Source: Monoplex corrugatus (Eukaryota > Mollusca > Gastropoda > Littorinimorpha > Ranellidae). Taken from it: a DNA stretch of 64,000 bases. The notes beneath the pieces were generated by a model that did not search any database, had not been told where the DNA came from, and was given only the letters and a program-made list of their open reading frames with translations. Both the position numbers and the translations under genes were made by a program. Shown piece after piece: positions 1-52,500 of this stretch (positions are counted from its first letter, which is position 1; each line of letters opens with the position of its first letter). The stretch is from assembly GCA_030674185.1 (NCBI GenBank), contig JAPXFY010000013.1, forward strand, positions 51,380,067 through 51,444,066. The letters run 5' to 3'.

Positions 1-1091
1 GTGTCTAGTTTGTACTGTATGCGCTTTGATACAGGGAGCCAGTGAAGTTGTGCCAGGAGAGGAGATATGTGGTCAGCTTTTTTCTTTTTGAGTACAAGGC
101 GTACAGCATTGTTTTGAATGCGCTGTAGGATGTGAATGGTGGATGCAGGAAGACCAGACAGGAGTGAATTGCAATAGTCAATGCGAGACATTATGAAGGA
201 GAGAACGAGTTTTGCAGTTGTTTCGACAGAGAGATACTTCCTGATCAGCCTTATACGATGGAGATGATAGTAGCAGGATCTGGCAGTTTGAGAAACAAAG
301 TTGTTCATGGAGAGGGTAGAGTCAATGCAGACACCAAGGTTTTTAGCTGAATCAGAAATTGGGACTGATGTGTTACATAATGGGAGAGAAAGAGGAGGCA
401 GCTGAGAAAGTTTCTGACGGGTGCCAATGAGGATAGCTTCTGTTTTGTCGTCATTAAGCTGAAGTCTATTGTGTGTCATCCAGTTCTTAATGTCCGAGTA
501 ACACTCAGTGGTGCGAGTCAACAGGCGCTGTATATTATCAGGTGAGTCACTGTCTTGAAGTTGGGTGTCATCAGCATAGAAGTGGTGTTTTATAGAATGG
601 GAGTTGATGATGGTGGACAGGGGGGAGGTGTAAAGAGTGAAAAGAACAGGGCCAAGGACAGATCCTTGTGGAACACCACAGGTCAGGTATGCAGGTTGAG
701 AGTAAGTGCCATTGATGAGAACGGTTTGTTTTCTGTTGGATAGGTATGAAGTGAACCAAGACAGAGCAATGTCAGAGATGCCAAAAGTATGATGAAGTCT
801 AGAAAGGAGAATACCATGATCAATGGTATCAAAGGCTGCAGACAGATCAAGGAGTGTGAGGAGAGAGACTTTGCCAGTATCAGTTGCAAGGAGGAGATTG
901 TTGAGAATGTGTAGTAGGGCAGTTTCAGTGCTATGGCACTGGCGGTAGGCTGACTGGAAAGGATTGAGGAGATTGTTGGCAGACAGGTGAGAGTTCAGCT
1001 GGTTGAGGACGACTTTTTCAAGGAGTTTTGACAAGAAAGAGAGATTAGAGATAGGCCGGTAATTTTTCAGTTCATTTGGATCTAAATTGTG

Positions 1092-1395
1092 TTTCTTGAG
1101 GAGAGGGTGAACAATAGCAGACTTGAAAGAATCAGGGACAGTTCCAGTTTGAAGAGAAGTGTTGATGATGTCAGTGATGAATGGGAGGAGAGTAGGGAGA
1201 CAGTCGGCGTAGAGAGAACCTGGAAGAGGATCTAGTTCGCAGGTTTCTTGAGGAGAGGGTGAACAATAGCAGACTTGAAAGAATCAGGGACAGTTCCAGT
1301 TTGAAGAGAAGTGTTGATGATGTCAGTGATGAATGGGAGGAGAGTAGGGAGACAGTCGGCGTAGAGAGAACCTGGAAGAGGATCTAGTTCGCAGG
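1092..1395. repeat. Perfect 152-bp tandem duplication inside the LINE RT
   Basis: Positions 1092-1243 and 1244-1395 read identically by eye. Because 152 is not a multiple of three, the duplication shifts the RT frame. The lack of visible differences suggests a recent event or an assembly artefact. Confidence 0.9.
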
Positions 1396-2359
1396 TTTTG
1401 AACGACATGGATCTGATTGTGTTGAGAATTTCTTCTTGTGAGACTGGGGTAAAAGTAGTAAGAGGTGTGCCAGAGAAGGAAGGGTCAGGTGGGCATGGTT
1501 GACAGGGTGTCCTGTCAAGCCTGTCACGAAGAGTTTGTATTTTGGTGGTGAAATAGTTGGAGAATACAGATGGGAGTTCTTCATTTGTATGTTTTGTTGG
1601 GAGAGGTAAATCTTTTCGTGTGCCAAGGAGATGATTCATGGTTGTAAAGAGTTCTTTTGAAGAAGAGGCATTCAGGATTTTGGTTTGGAAATAGCTTGTT
1701 TTTGCTGATGCAATGAGGGTGGATACTTTTGTTTTAGAGGCTTGGAAAAGTTGCCTGTGTACAGTGAGTTTGGATTTGCGCCAGCGGCGCTCTGCTCTGC
1801 GGCGGGCACGTTTTGCACAGGCGATCTCATGAGTGAGCCAGGGGGTAGGGGGGCGGTCAGGTAAAAGACGGGTTGTGGCTGGAGCATGAGTGTCCAGAAG
1901 ATGGTGGAGAGTAGTATAGAATTCATCGGCAAGGTTATGTGACTTTTCAGAAAGGAGACGGGAGGCATCAGATGAAAATGTGGAGAGGTCGATAGATTTG
2001 AGATTGCGTCGAGTCACTGTGCGCATGGTACGGGAAGGAGGAGAAATGTCGAGAGAACAGAGAATTGCAGAGTGGTCAGATGGAAGGGCTGAAGTTAGAT
2101 GGGTAGAAAGAACTAAGCAGTTGTCAGTAGCGGAATTTTGGTGATCACGAGAAATGATCCAGTCAAGAATGTGACCTTTTTGATGGGTTGGTTCAGAAAT
2201 GTGTTGAGTCATATTGTGATTGGACAGAGAGTTGATGATATGTCTTGTGTCATAACGGTGAGTGTTGTCATAGTGGACATTGATGTCACCTGGAATGATG
2301 AGATTTCCAGGTAAGAGACAGTAGTAATCAAGAAGTTGATCAAAGTCAGAGAGAAACAT
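1232..2359 (-). pseudogene. Longest surviving LINE reading frame (endonuclease C-terminal part, linker, start of RT)
   Basis: This is a 375-codon open stretch inside the retrotransposon. GDINVHYD (residues 24-31) and SDHSAIL (94-100) are endonuclease metal-site and catalytic motifs. An Arg-rich patch (ARRRAERRWRKSK) follows at mid-length, and the start of the RT fingers (ELDPLPGSLYADCLPTLLP) is at the end. The frame closes at 1232 only because the 152-bp tandem duplication changes phase, so the downstream palm domain is in another frame. It is a relic of a polyprotein, not a host gene. Confidence 0.8.
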
Positions 2360-2766
2360 GGATGTGGTGAGCTTGTTGGCAGAGCTAGGTGGAGGTCGAT
2401 AGACACAGGAGAAGGTGATGGGGTGAGGGGTGGATTGGAAGGATACTTCAACGTGCTCGAAAGAAGGATGGGAGAAAGGCAGAGACTGCGAGAAAGACAG
2501 GCGGGAATGGAGTGAGTCGTTGTAGAGGATGGCGATACCACCACCTCGGGATGAGCGATGGAAAGAAGCAAGCCTGTAACCACTCGGAGTGAGGCTAGCA
2601 TGTATAGGTTCATGACCAAGGGGGTTAAGCCATGTTTCGGTGATAAAAGCAATGTCAACATGCTCATCTGCGATAAAGTCAGCAATGACATCAGCTTTGC
2701 CATCAGTGCATGTTGACTGAGCGTTAAAAATATCAGCAACCCCAGCTCAGACCCACATCCCTCCAT

Positions 2767-2986
2767 TCCAGATTCTCAACCTGGCTGACACAAAGACAGG
2801 GCATATAGGGCATTCCAACTGCTAGTTGGATGGGGGTGGGTGGGGGGTGGCTTCCAATGCTTGCACATTCCACCCTGGCCAAATCAGCAACCAATCCCCA
2901 CTGGCCCTCATGGCCTGTTCAGTGGTAAATAGCTACCCAGAGTACATCTTTAACGCTGCTTTGCAAAGGCCACTCTTCTGTGGGTA
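2767..2986. other. Short spacer between two retroelement remnants
   Basis: G-rich spacer with a GGGTGGGTGGGGGGTGG tract near 2833-2850. I see no gene in it. Confidence 0.4.
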
Positions 2987-3690
2987 ATGCGACCGAGAGT
3001 GTGGCTGGGATCCAGTTGCTATATACCAATCTGTGAATGGGAAAAATCAGATGACCCTGTGCGCCCGCTGTGTCAGGGTAAACAAACTGTGGAACATGTC
3101 CTGAGCTCATGCAAAGTAGCACTAAACCAAGGGAAGTGCACATGGAGGCACAATAAAATGTTTAAAAGCTTACCAGTGTTGCAGTGGGAAAAACCATGCC
3201 CCCAGAAGCTCTGGCAACCTTTTGCAAGGTAGAATGCAGCAAACTGTGGCCTGAAAAGGCTACGGCATCCAGAGCTTGGCAGTGGTATCTGCTACATGGA
3301 ATGGATCTCTGGGAATGCATAGCAGATCTTCCAGAATTGGAAGATAAAAAGCAGAAATTATCAACAACAATGGCATGAGACTAGATGTAATATAACGCTC
3401 GCATTCATCGAAATAAAATGATTCTGACCGAACACATCCGTGCCATAATGAAAGTAGATTGGGCGAAACCCATTTCTGCAAGATGGAAAAGTATGCCAGT
3501 CTTGCCAGCAATTTCAGGAAATCTACATTGCCAGCCAAAGTTTGTGGTTGGAGCAAGGGCGCTGGTGAACACATCTGCTCAAGACTACATAAACCAGCTG
3601 TCAGTTTCTAGGAAGAAGAGGACTAGAATCCTAAATGAGCGGCAGAAGCAGCTGAAAAGAGTTCCAGGTGGATCTAGGCAAGGATGAACA
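2987..3690 (+). pseudogene. C-terminal relic of another non-LTR retrotransposon
   Basis: Three short plus-strand frames (2987-3232, 3184-3378, 3418-3687) together resemble the C-terminal tail of retrotransposon polyproteins. The clearest part is a zinc-knuckle-like RPLCQGKQTVEHVLSSC (C-x6-7-H-x4-C; the usual first Cys-Pro is replaced), followed by a W-R-H motif (CTWRHNKMFKSL). The last frame (DWAKPISARWK, SRKKRTRILNERQKQLKR) looks like the basic end of such a protein. The frames are broken, so this is not a functional gene. The clade is undetermined. Confidence 0.55.
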
Positions 3691-3734
3691 ACAGTGAAAT
3701 TTCACAAGGCTTAATATTTCCCTATTATACTGCA

Positions 3735-3960
3735 GATGTCCAATGGGTAAATGATTAAGACATCCATCCCAAGGATGACTCGTCTTTGAGATATCAACCA
3801 CATTTGAGGCGTGAGTTTGAATCCAAATGGAGGGGGGAAATGGCAATAGCAGAAGGGCATCCCAAATGGCATGACCTGCATTCAGTCAGGCAATCTTAGA
3901 GTGTAAGAAGTTAAGGGCCGAAACACTTGCTTGAGGGGATATTCTCCTCTGGTAATCTTT
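3735..3960 (+). mobile_element. Possible tRNA-headed SINE
   Basis: TGGGTAAATGATTAAGACATCC resembles a degenerate A box, and GTGAGTTTGAATCC about 50 nt later resembles a pol III B box. About 120 nt of unique tail follow. No clear poly(A) or target duplication is visible, so the call is weak. Confidence 0.35.
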
Positions 3961-4495
3961 TTCTGTGCAGCTCTCCCGAGAACTTCTTGCTACTGATGGT
4001 CTTGCTAACAGTGCCTGTTGTTGTTGTGGTTGTACATTCTTACACACGAGTGGCGATCTCTATGCGAAAATTACATGTCTGCTGGCAGGTCTGTCGGAAT
4101 TAGGCCTTCTTTCGAAAGCACCACTTGTTAATTTCTTGCATCAGATTCTTCAAAAATTGAAATTATCCTCTTACACCCTGACTCCAGGTTCACTGTATAT
4201 AATCTTGCAGCAACTGCCTCCCAGATAAATGCTGATGGTGAGCACCTTGAGACTGCTCTTGTATTGTCTTCCATGATCTCTCCAGAGCCGAGTTCACACC
4301 TATCATCCATGTTAGGCTAATGGTCTGACCCCTTGTGCGTGCTACTTTTGTTGCGTATGTCAAGCTAATGTCTGGATCAGGGTGCAAAACTGGAGCTAGT
4401 AGTTGTTCACTCACTGCCTAGCAGATTGCTGAGGTCTGCTCCAGACAATCTTTAATACTTGTAAGGGGAAAGAAAACATTTTTTTTCCTATTCAG
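3961..4495. other. Non-coding stretch, nothing recognised
   Basis: Only short incidental frames. It may belong to the flanking RTE-type element, but no motif supports that. Confidence 0.3.
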
Positions 4496-4499
4496 ACAG

Positions 4500-5760
4500 A
4501 ATGAGTTTTGACTTGATCTCATCATCATGTGCCCTGCCGCATGGCATTGGTGATCATGGCTCTCCATACAAATCTATCCCTTGTTCTCAGACATTCTGCA
4601 AGTCCGTCCAATGCATTTTTCCATGGGTCTATCTGGGTTCTCTCTTTCCCTCTAGCTTTCCTGTTGTGACCAGGTGCTCTAATTTCTCTTGCTGCATAAA
4701 ATGTCCTATAAATATTGCTTGTCTTTTCCTGATTTTGTTTTTAAACATTTTTGTTTTATTAATGTTCTTATTGTGTCTGTCTCCTTCAAGACTGTATCGT
4801 TTGTTTTCTTTGCTGTCCAAGGAACTCTCAATATTTTTCTCAGAAAGCACATTTCAGTTGCCTCAATCTTATTCCGACTTTGCTTGTTGACTGTCCACGC
4901 CTCACAACCGTACAACAAACAGTATCGGTTCTATATGATGCTCAAGACCTCTCTTTCTGCTGTTAATTGCTTTTCAAGTTCTTGAATACTGTTTTAGCTT
5001 GGCTGATTGTGCTGGCTATTTCTGATGTGTATCTGCCATCTGATGAGATGACCGTTCCCAGATATTTAAACTTGTCAACCTGTCTTAGTGTTGTGCCATT
5101 AGAGTCTATTTTGCATGAGAGTATTTCTCTTCTTTTTTGTTGTTGTTGTTGTTGTTGTCATATAACCATATGGTCATGGCTTCAGTCTTACTGCTGTTTA
5201 GCTCCAAGCCCTTTATTTTAGCTTTCCATTTCTATTACATTCACAAGATTTTCTAAGTCTTTTTCATTTTCTGCAATTAGCAGAGTGTCATCTATATTAC
5301 GAAGATCGTTTATCATTTTTCGTCCAACCTTTATCCCAGGGTATTCTTCCAGGTTCCTTGTGATGGTTTTACTGTAAAATGAAAACAAATCTGGTGACAG
5401 AACACATCCCTGCCTAACCCTTCTTTTGACATTTTGGAAAGAGTTTATTCGTTTTCTATTCTCATTGCTGCTGTTTGTTCCCAATACACATTTCTGGTTA
5501 TTCTTAGATCTTCTGGTGACAGAACACATCTCTACCTAACCCCTCTTTTGACATTTTGGAAAGAAAGTAGGCCTATATCATTTTCAACCCCTCTTTTGAC
5601 ATTTTGGAAAGAGTTTATATCGGTTTCTATTCTCATTGCTGCTGTTTGTTCGCAATACCCGTTTCTGATTATTTTTAGATCTTTTTCATCAATATTGAGT
5701 CCTCTAGTAGGTTGATCAATTCTTCGTGTCTTGACTTTATCTACCTCTTGCCAAAGATGG
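4500..5760 (-). mobile_element. Decayed RTE-like non-LTR retrotransposon (RT and 3' end)
   Basis: On the minus strand the RT palm is visible as VRQGCVLSPDLFS (about 5380-5420). A degenerate catalytic box, IDDTLLIAENEKDL, lies at about 5265-5300, with Ile-Asp-Asp in place of the usual Tyr/Ala-Asp-Asp. The C-terminal LYGCEAWTVNKQSRNKIEATEM is at about 4850-4918. The 3' end reads towards GCCATGCGGCAGGGCACATG followed by TGATGA at about 4510-4545. Related 3' fragments lie at 23247, 48098 and 58720. Stops and frameshifts make it dead. Confidence 0.8.
5390..5690. repeat. Two-and-a-half-fold internal duplication in the RTE RT region
   Basis: The phrase CTTTTGACATTTTGGAAAGA occurs three times (near 5423, 5546 and 5594). 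The longer context, ending in TCTCATTGCTGCTGTTTGTT, occurs twice (about 5460 and 5630). The unit coding VRQGCVLSPD is duplicated at about 5395 and 5514. Copies are imperfect, so the event is older than the 152-bp duplication at 1092. Confidence 0.7.
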
Positions 5761-5949
5761 ACATTTTGGTGTCGGAGATGGTGCTCTTCAAGTGTATTGA
5801 ACTCTCATGTGTGGATATGCTGGCTGGTCTGGTAGAAGTACCCCCCAGAACTTGGATAAACTCTTCCACCTTTTTTGAGTGTGGCCTGTGTCAGTGTGTG
5901 ATATGCAGTCTTCTTTACCATGTACCAACATAAACCTTCCTTGACTGGA

Positions 5950-7290
5950 ATATCAACTTAAGTTAATGCAAATAAGGAAGTGGTCTGTCAAGACGTCCAC
6001 GTCCCATGACCATGAGGTCAAGCTGGCCAAGGTGGTGTCTGTGTCTTGACATGGGATACCTCCAGGACTCTCTGTGTTTGACACTAAGACATACTATGTG
6101 GATGTCCTTCTCCTCTTATAATCCTAAGCAGTAGATCCGACGAGTTCTACACATGCTTTGTGACCTTGATAAAGAGACTTTCCCTTTGAACGACCTACAC
6201 TGAGCACGTTATTTTTTTCCCCACATAAAAATGTTTTGTTCCTGAAAGGATTTTGTTCTATTTGTGTCGTTTCAGATCAGGCAGTTTATTCTGTTGAATG
6301 AGAAGGTCTGTTTTGTTTGTTTGTCTTTCGGTTTAGTTTCCCTTACCACAACAAGGGAGACAACCTACCTTTCTTTTCACGGGGTTGTAAATATGCATAT
6401 ATACTGTGCTTAGTAATACATCCCTGACAGTTGTTTTCTTTTTATTTCTGATGTGCATGCTTCACTGATTCTTCTGACCCTCCCATCCACAACCTTTCAC
6501 TTAGTCAACAGTTGTCTGTGTATTCTAGTATCCTCTATAGTGAAAGGTCAAGCATGACCCATGTGGTCTCAAATGGCAGTCCACATCCTTTGTCCCTGGA
6601 TGTGCTGTCCTTGTTTTGTCCTTTTAGATGGGGTCAAACCTCAGTGGGTCACAAAAGCCGAAATGGACTTCAGGCTGTCTATTACTATTTTGTCTTTGGT
6701 GGTTTAGTTTATGACAATGGGCCACAAAAATTGAAGCCACTCAAAATTACTGCTAAATGTAAATACTGGAGGGAATGAGCGGCAATCTGGCTGTCAAGGA
6801 CTTCAAGACAGACTTATTTTATGTGAGTCAGCTTGCTGGTATTGATATTTCAACGTGTCTCGTGCAAATCATAAAGAAAACAGTTATTGTATACATTTTC
6901 AAACTTTTTCGTTCACGTTTAATTAAAGCCTAATACTTCAACACTTTTCCTTTTGATTTACTTCATTGTTTTATTTTACTATATCTTTTTATATCCAAGC
7001 CCATGTGTTGTATGTTCTACAATAATGATAACTAGCATATGAACAACTGCTGCACCAAACAGAAATCCATAATAAGAGAACCAGCAGTGATCTAAATTGT
7101 ATATAAAGATCCGGTGCCTTATAAACTATAAATATCATGAATATTGTCATCATTAAAATCTGTGGTTTCTGTTTGTCCATACACTTTCTGCAGAATTCAG
7201 TCAAAGTCCACTAAAACTTCACTTCTTCATGTGTGCTTCATTTCCACGCTACTAATATTATTCTGTCTTGATTGTCAAAGGAGCAGTTGG
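5950..7290. other. Intergenic stretch without recognisable genes
   Basis: AT-rich single-copy-looking DNA with short random frames only. Nothing with coding character or a known repeat was recognised. Confidence 0.5.
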
Positions 7291-7346
7291 AAAGAGCACA
7301 TACAGTGATACACACACAAACACACACACAAACACATGCGTGCATG

Positions 7347-9255
<1,909 letters not shown>

Positions 9256-9299
9256 TAACGTGAAACTCGGATTGCTCTTCCCTAAAAGAGCGCATCGCC

Positions 9300-9841
9300 G
9301 CAGTGCAGCGCCACCCATTTTTTCTTTTTACCAAGACTTCACAAAGGCAAGAAGACCAATTGGTCCTACTTTAATTTCGTCAAAATTCAAATATTTTGAA
9401 TCGTCTTCTTCTGGCACTTGGTGACGTAATTGCATTTCCGGTGTTAGGTCAACGTGGGGTCAAAGCGAATTTGGGGTCAAGGCAGAGGCGGCTTGCTTTA
9501 CAATCCATAAACAGCAGGGAGAACGGTGTATTTTGGAAAGGGTAATTGTGGGCGGTGTGACAGTTGAATACAGTGTAGGTAGGGCTGTCGCGGTAGGATG
9601 GGCTTGTGCTACGAAGCATGCAGTCGTCACCTTTATAGCTGTTTTTCCGCCAGCAATTGAAAAACGCAGCGAACACCTACCACTGTAGCAGACGACCGCG
9701 GAAACTGCCGCGAGACAAAACAAATCCACTCGAGGTCTTCGCTGTGGACTTGTATTCTGCTGTTGTGATCGAGGTGGAGTGTTTCCAGTTTATACTTATG
9801 AAGACTGTGCGTAGTTTAGCTACCTGCTACAACTGTTGGAC
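9300..9841 (+). promoter_or_regulatory. CpG-rich probable promoter and 5' UTR of the TPR gene
   Basis: CpG dinucleotides are dense from about 9260 to 9890 and again to about 10140, unlike the depleted flanks. A CRE-like TGACGTAA lies at 9422-9429 and an ETS-like TTCCGG at 9436-9441. The block ends in a short open frame with a strong donor at 9891. No TATA box was evident, which suits a CpG-type promoter. Promoter identity and start site are inferred. Confidence 0.45.

Positions 9842-9845
<4 letters not shown>
9798..9845 (+). promoter_or_regulatory. 15-codon upstream ORF overlapping the proposed start codon
   Basis: ATG at 9798 opens a 15-codon frame (begins MKTVRSLATC) that ends at TGA 9843-9845. 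That stop overlaps the proposed main ATG at 9842 in an ATGA arrangement. If transcribed, this would favour stop-and-reinitiate control of the TPR protein. It depends on exon 1 being correct. Confidence 0.4.
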
Positions 9846-49539
<39,694 letters not shown>

Positions 49540-52500
49540 AGATAATCTTTTGAAAAAGTTGTACAGGGAAAACGTTTGTTAAGTCATGGGAAGAAAGAAA
49601 TTATGGTGTTTGGTATCATCAGGACAGTATTTCATGGAGAGTGATTGTGCAAAAAGGTACAACACAAATGATTATTGAAGTTTTCACAGTTGATGACAAT
49701 TTGATTTGGAGGAATGTCATTTGAAATTGGTGAAGGAAATGAATTACGGTATATACCGTCATGGTGTCTGTGAAAACAGGTTTAGATTAAAGAAACAGGA
49801 AGGAGAACGTTGTGAGAAGGGTTTCTCTATGGAATGGTAGTTGATGATGTATGTGTTGTACTCTTTGATGAAGAATGTGTTGTGTTATACTTGATATATG
49901 TAATGTTCATGAACTCTTATGAAGAACAACATAACCACTTGAGTGGCAAACTGATCTCTGTACAACTGCAGCTCCACTGCACAGTCACTGGTTTACATAA
50001 ATACACAGCAAGACTAGTAAGTGACTCTTCTCTTAAGAATACCTGGACTTGCAACATGATCAGTCTGTGAGCATTACTATATCACAGTGTGTTTCAAGCC
50101 TTTTAAATCAGTTCACGAGTGCTTCATCATTTTACCAGTTGATATTAATAATTGGTAATTTTGAATGTGTGATTTGTTTTCTTTTCACCCCACAAATGAA
50201 TATTGTGTATACACAATACTGTTGTTAAGAATTGGAATGAGATCAACAAAATGAAAATTCAGTCAAAGATTTCATTGGGTGTTTTCATAGATACTGGTGC
50301 TTCAACACTAACTCATTGTCTTCTCTCACTATCCAGTACATTGTTTAGCTACACAGGTAGTTTTTTAAAAAATGATAGTGCTTTTTTTTTTGAAAAATGA
50401 TCATGCTTTCATCAGGAAAGGCCAGTCATAACAAGCCAGTAGTCTTGCTTCATTTGATAACCCTCTGACTTCCCCACTGTAGATAGGATGAAGGGTGAAA
50501 TAGTTAAAACCAGAACATGACTGCCACAGCTGTATTAGATTTTATGAATGTGGACAGACATGACCATTGTGAAAATTCACTTATATGAAGGACATTCATC
50601 GATTTACCGTGTTGTGTTTAATAATGGACTGACTTGTGTTCATTCACATTACTGTTTTTATGAGTTGGAAGGGGGGCATGAGGAATTGAGTGGGGGTAGG
50701 GTGGGGAGGTAAGTAGTTTAATACATTCATTCATTAACTTGCACATTGTGTCACTTGTAAGGTTATTATTTCATTTGATCAACCACAATAACGTAACATT
50801 CACATTGTGTCTGGAACTCTCAAACCAGTAAAACTTGCATTGAAAAGTGTGACTCCTGCTCCATTCTCAATCATGTACATATACAACACACTTAGAGTGC
50901 AGTGCATACTTTATGCGTTCACAATTGGGCCACTTTTAGTTTATCATAACTGTAACATGTTGTGCACGTAATGTCACATATACACAAGCAGACATCCCTT
51001 GTTACACATACCTTGTCCATTTTATGGCAAGTCTTGAGGTGCAGTGTTGGCTATGTGCTTACACTAACAGCTATGCAGTTTCTGGTACACAGCTTCCCGT
51101 CCTTCTGTAACATGTGGTGTCTGCCTGACTAAGAAAGATGAAAGAGGCACCCCTACTCTGATTGTCCTTGTGAACCTTGTGCAATGGCTGTGTCACAAAC
51201 ACAATTGAACATCCGTACTTAACAGTGGACATTCCTGTAGAGTTGACTGATCTGCTACTTTCCTTCATGCCCATAATGCATGAATCACCACTGGACCAAG
51301 TGTGATACCAACATGCATTTTATATCTGTGCAACAAAGTTCTCTTTGTAATGTCCACATTCTCTTGCTGACTGCACAGCATTGTGTCTTTGGGTTTTACT
51401 TGGGGTGCATGACATGTGATCAGGTTGTTTAGTTGTCTTGAAAGTATGTTCAAGTATATATTTATTGTGATTGACTTCAGCCAACATACAAGAAGCTGGC
51501 AAATTGTGGTTGATGATTGCCCTCCGTACCCTCACATTACAGATTTGCTTTACATAATGACTTTTGGGCATTTCCATGTCTTTTTTTTTTTTTTTTTTTT
51601 AATGGTTTGCAAACTCAGCACAATATTGCTTATTAATCTTAATGTGTTACAGCTTTACATACTGGGCATAATCTGTGTCATCAGTAATGTGTATGGTGTA
51701 AAGAATATCATAGTTATTTGACCTCTCATAACAATATTCATAACAATTGTTTATTATACATTTTCTTGTAGAAGTTCTTTTCTTCCTCCCAGTGATTAGC
51801 AGTAACATGTACTATTATGAGATTTTTTTTTCTAGTTCTTCCTTTCTCCTAGTGATAGAGTAGATGAGGATGCCATCTACTACACTTGCACTTGAAGTAG
51901 ATAGCCCTTAGGAAAACTTAATTAAAATGAAATGAATAAGTTATAATTAAATCAGGCTTAGGTGAAAAAAGAAAACATGTACAGAAGAGTTAAATAAATA
52001 ATCAAATGAGGCTAAGGTGAAAAAACAACAACTGTGAAGAATGAGAAAAAAATCTGAAAGACAGAGAGAAGTATGTATACGTCTTTGTTTCTTTAGAGAA
52101 TTAAATGATTTTCAAATTTCATAGTTCACCCTCTTGTTAATATATAATACATATAACACACATATAAACATGTATATTGGGCCAGTATTCAAAGCAGATC
52201 ACAAGTCTGTACTTATGAGCTTGTAGGGAAATGCTAAATTTAATAACATGTGTGTAAAATGCAAGAATAAAATTTTACATAAGAATAACATGCATTTGTA
52301 ACTTCAGTCTCGAATGCATTAAGCATTGTGTGTTTGGTGTTTGCAGTGAAATAGTGCTTTTTTTTTTTAAAAAGCAGAACCATACAATAACAATTGTTTT
52401 TGCCACTACCTTTGTGCAACCACTGAAAAGGCATACTTCTTATATATCACTTACATCACTTCAGGTTTTCTGTCTTTGACTTTGAAAATAAGTATACATG

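Larger units (their letters stand above)
1..2766 (-). mobile_element. Decayed non-LTR retrotransposon, L2/CR1-like (endonuclease plus reverse transcriptase)
   Basis: Read on the minus strand this is the body of a LINE. From high to low coordinates come an APE-type endonuclease (RGGGIAILY, VYRPPP, GDINVHYD and SDHSAIL are visible, in two frames), a basic linker, then reverse transcriptase. RT landmarks are LDPLPGSLY and FKSAIVHPLLKKP near 1240-1390, PQGSVLGPVLF at about 634-672 and the catalytic FYADDTQL at about 556-586. The element is broken by a frameshift near 2360 and by a 152-bp duplication. Its 3' end lies beyond the left edge. The family call rests on motif style (L2/CR1 clade) and is an inference. 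A second copy of the same family lies at 22165-23226. Confidence 0.85.
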
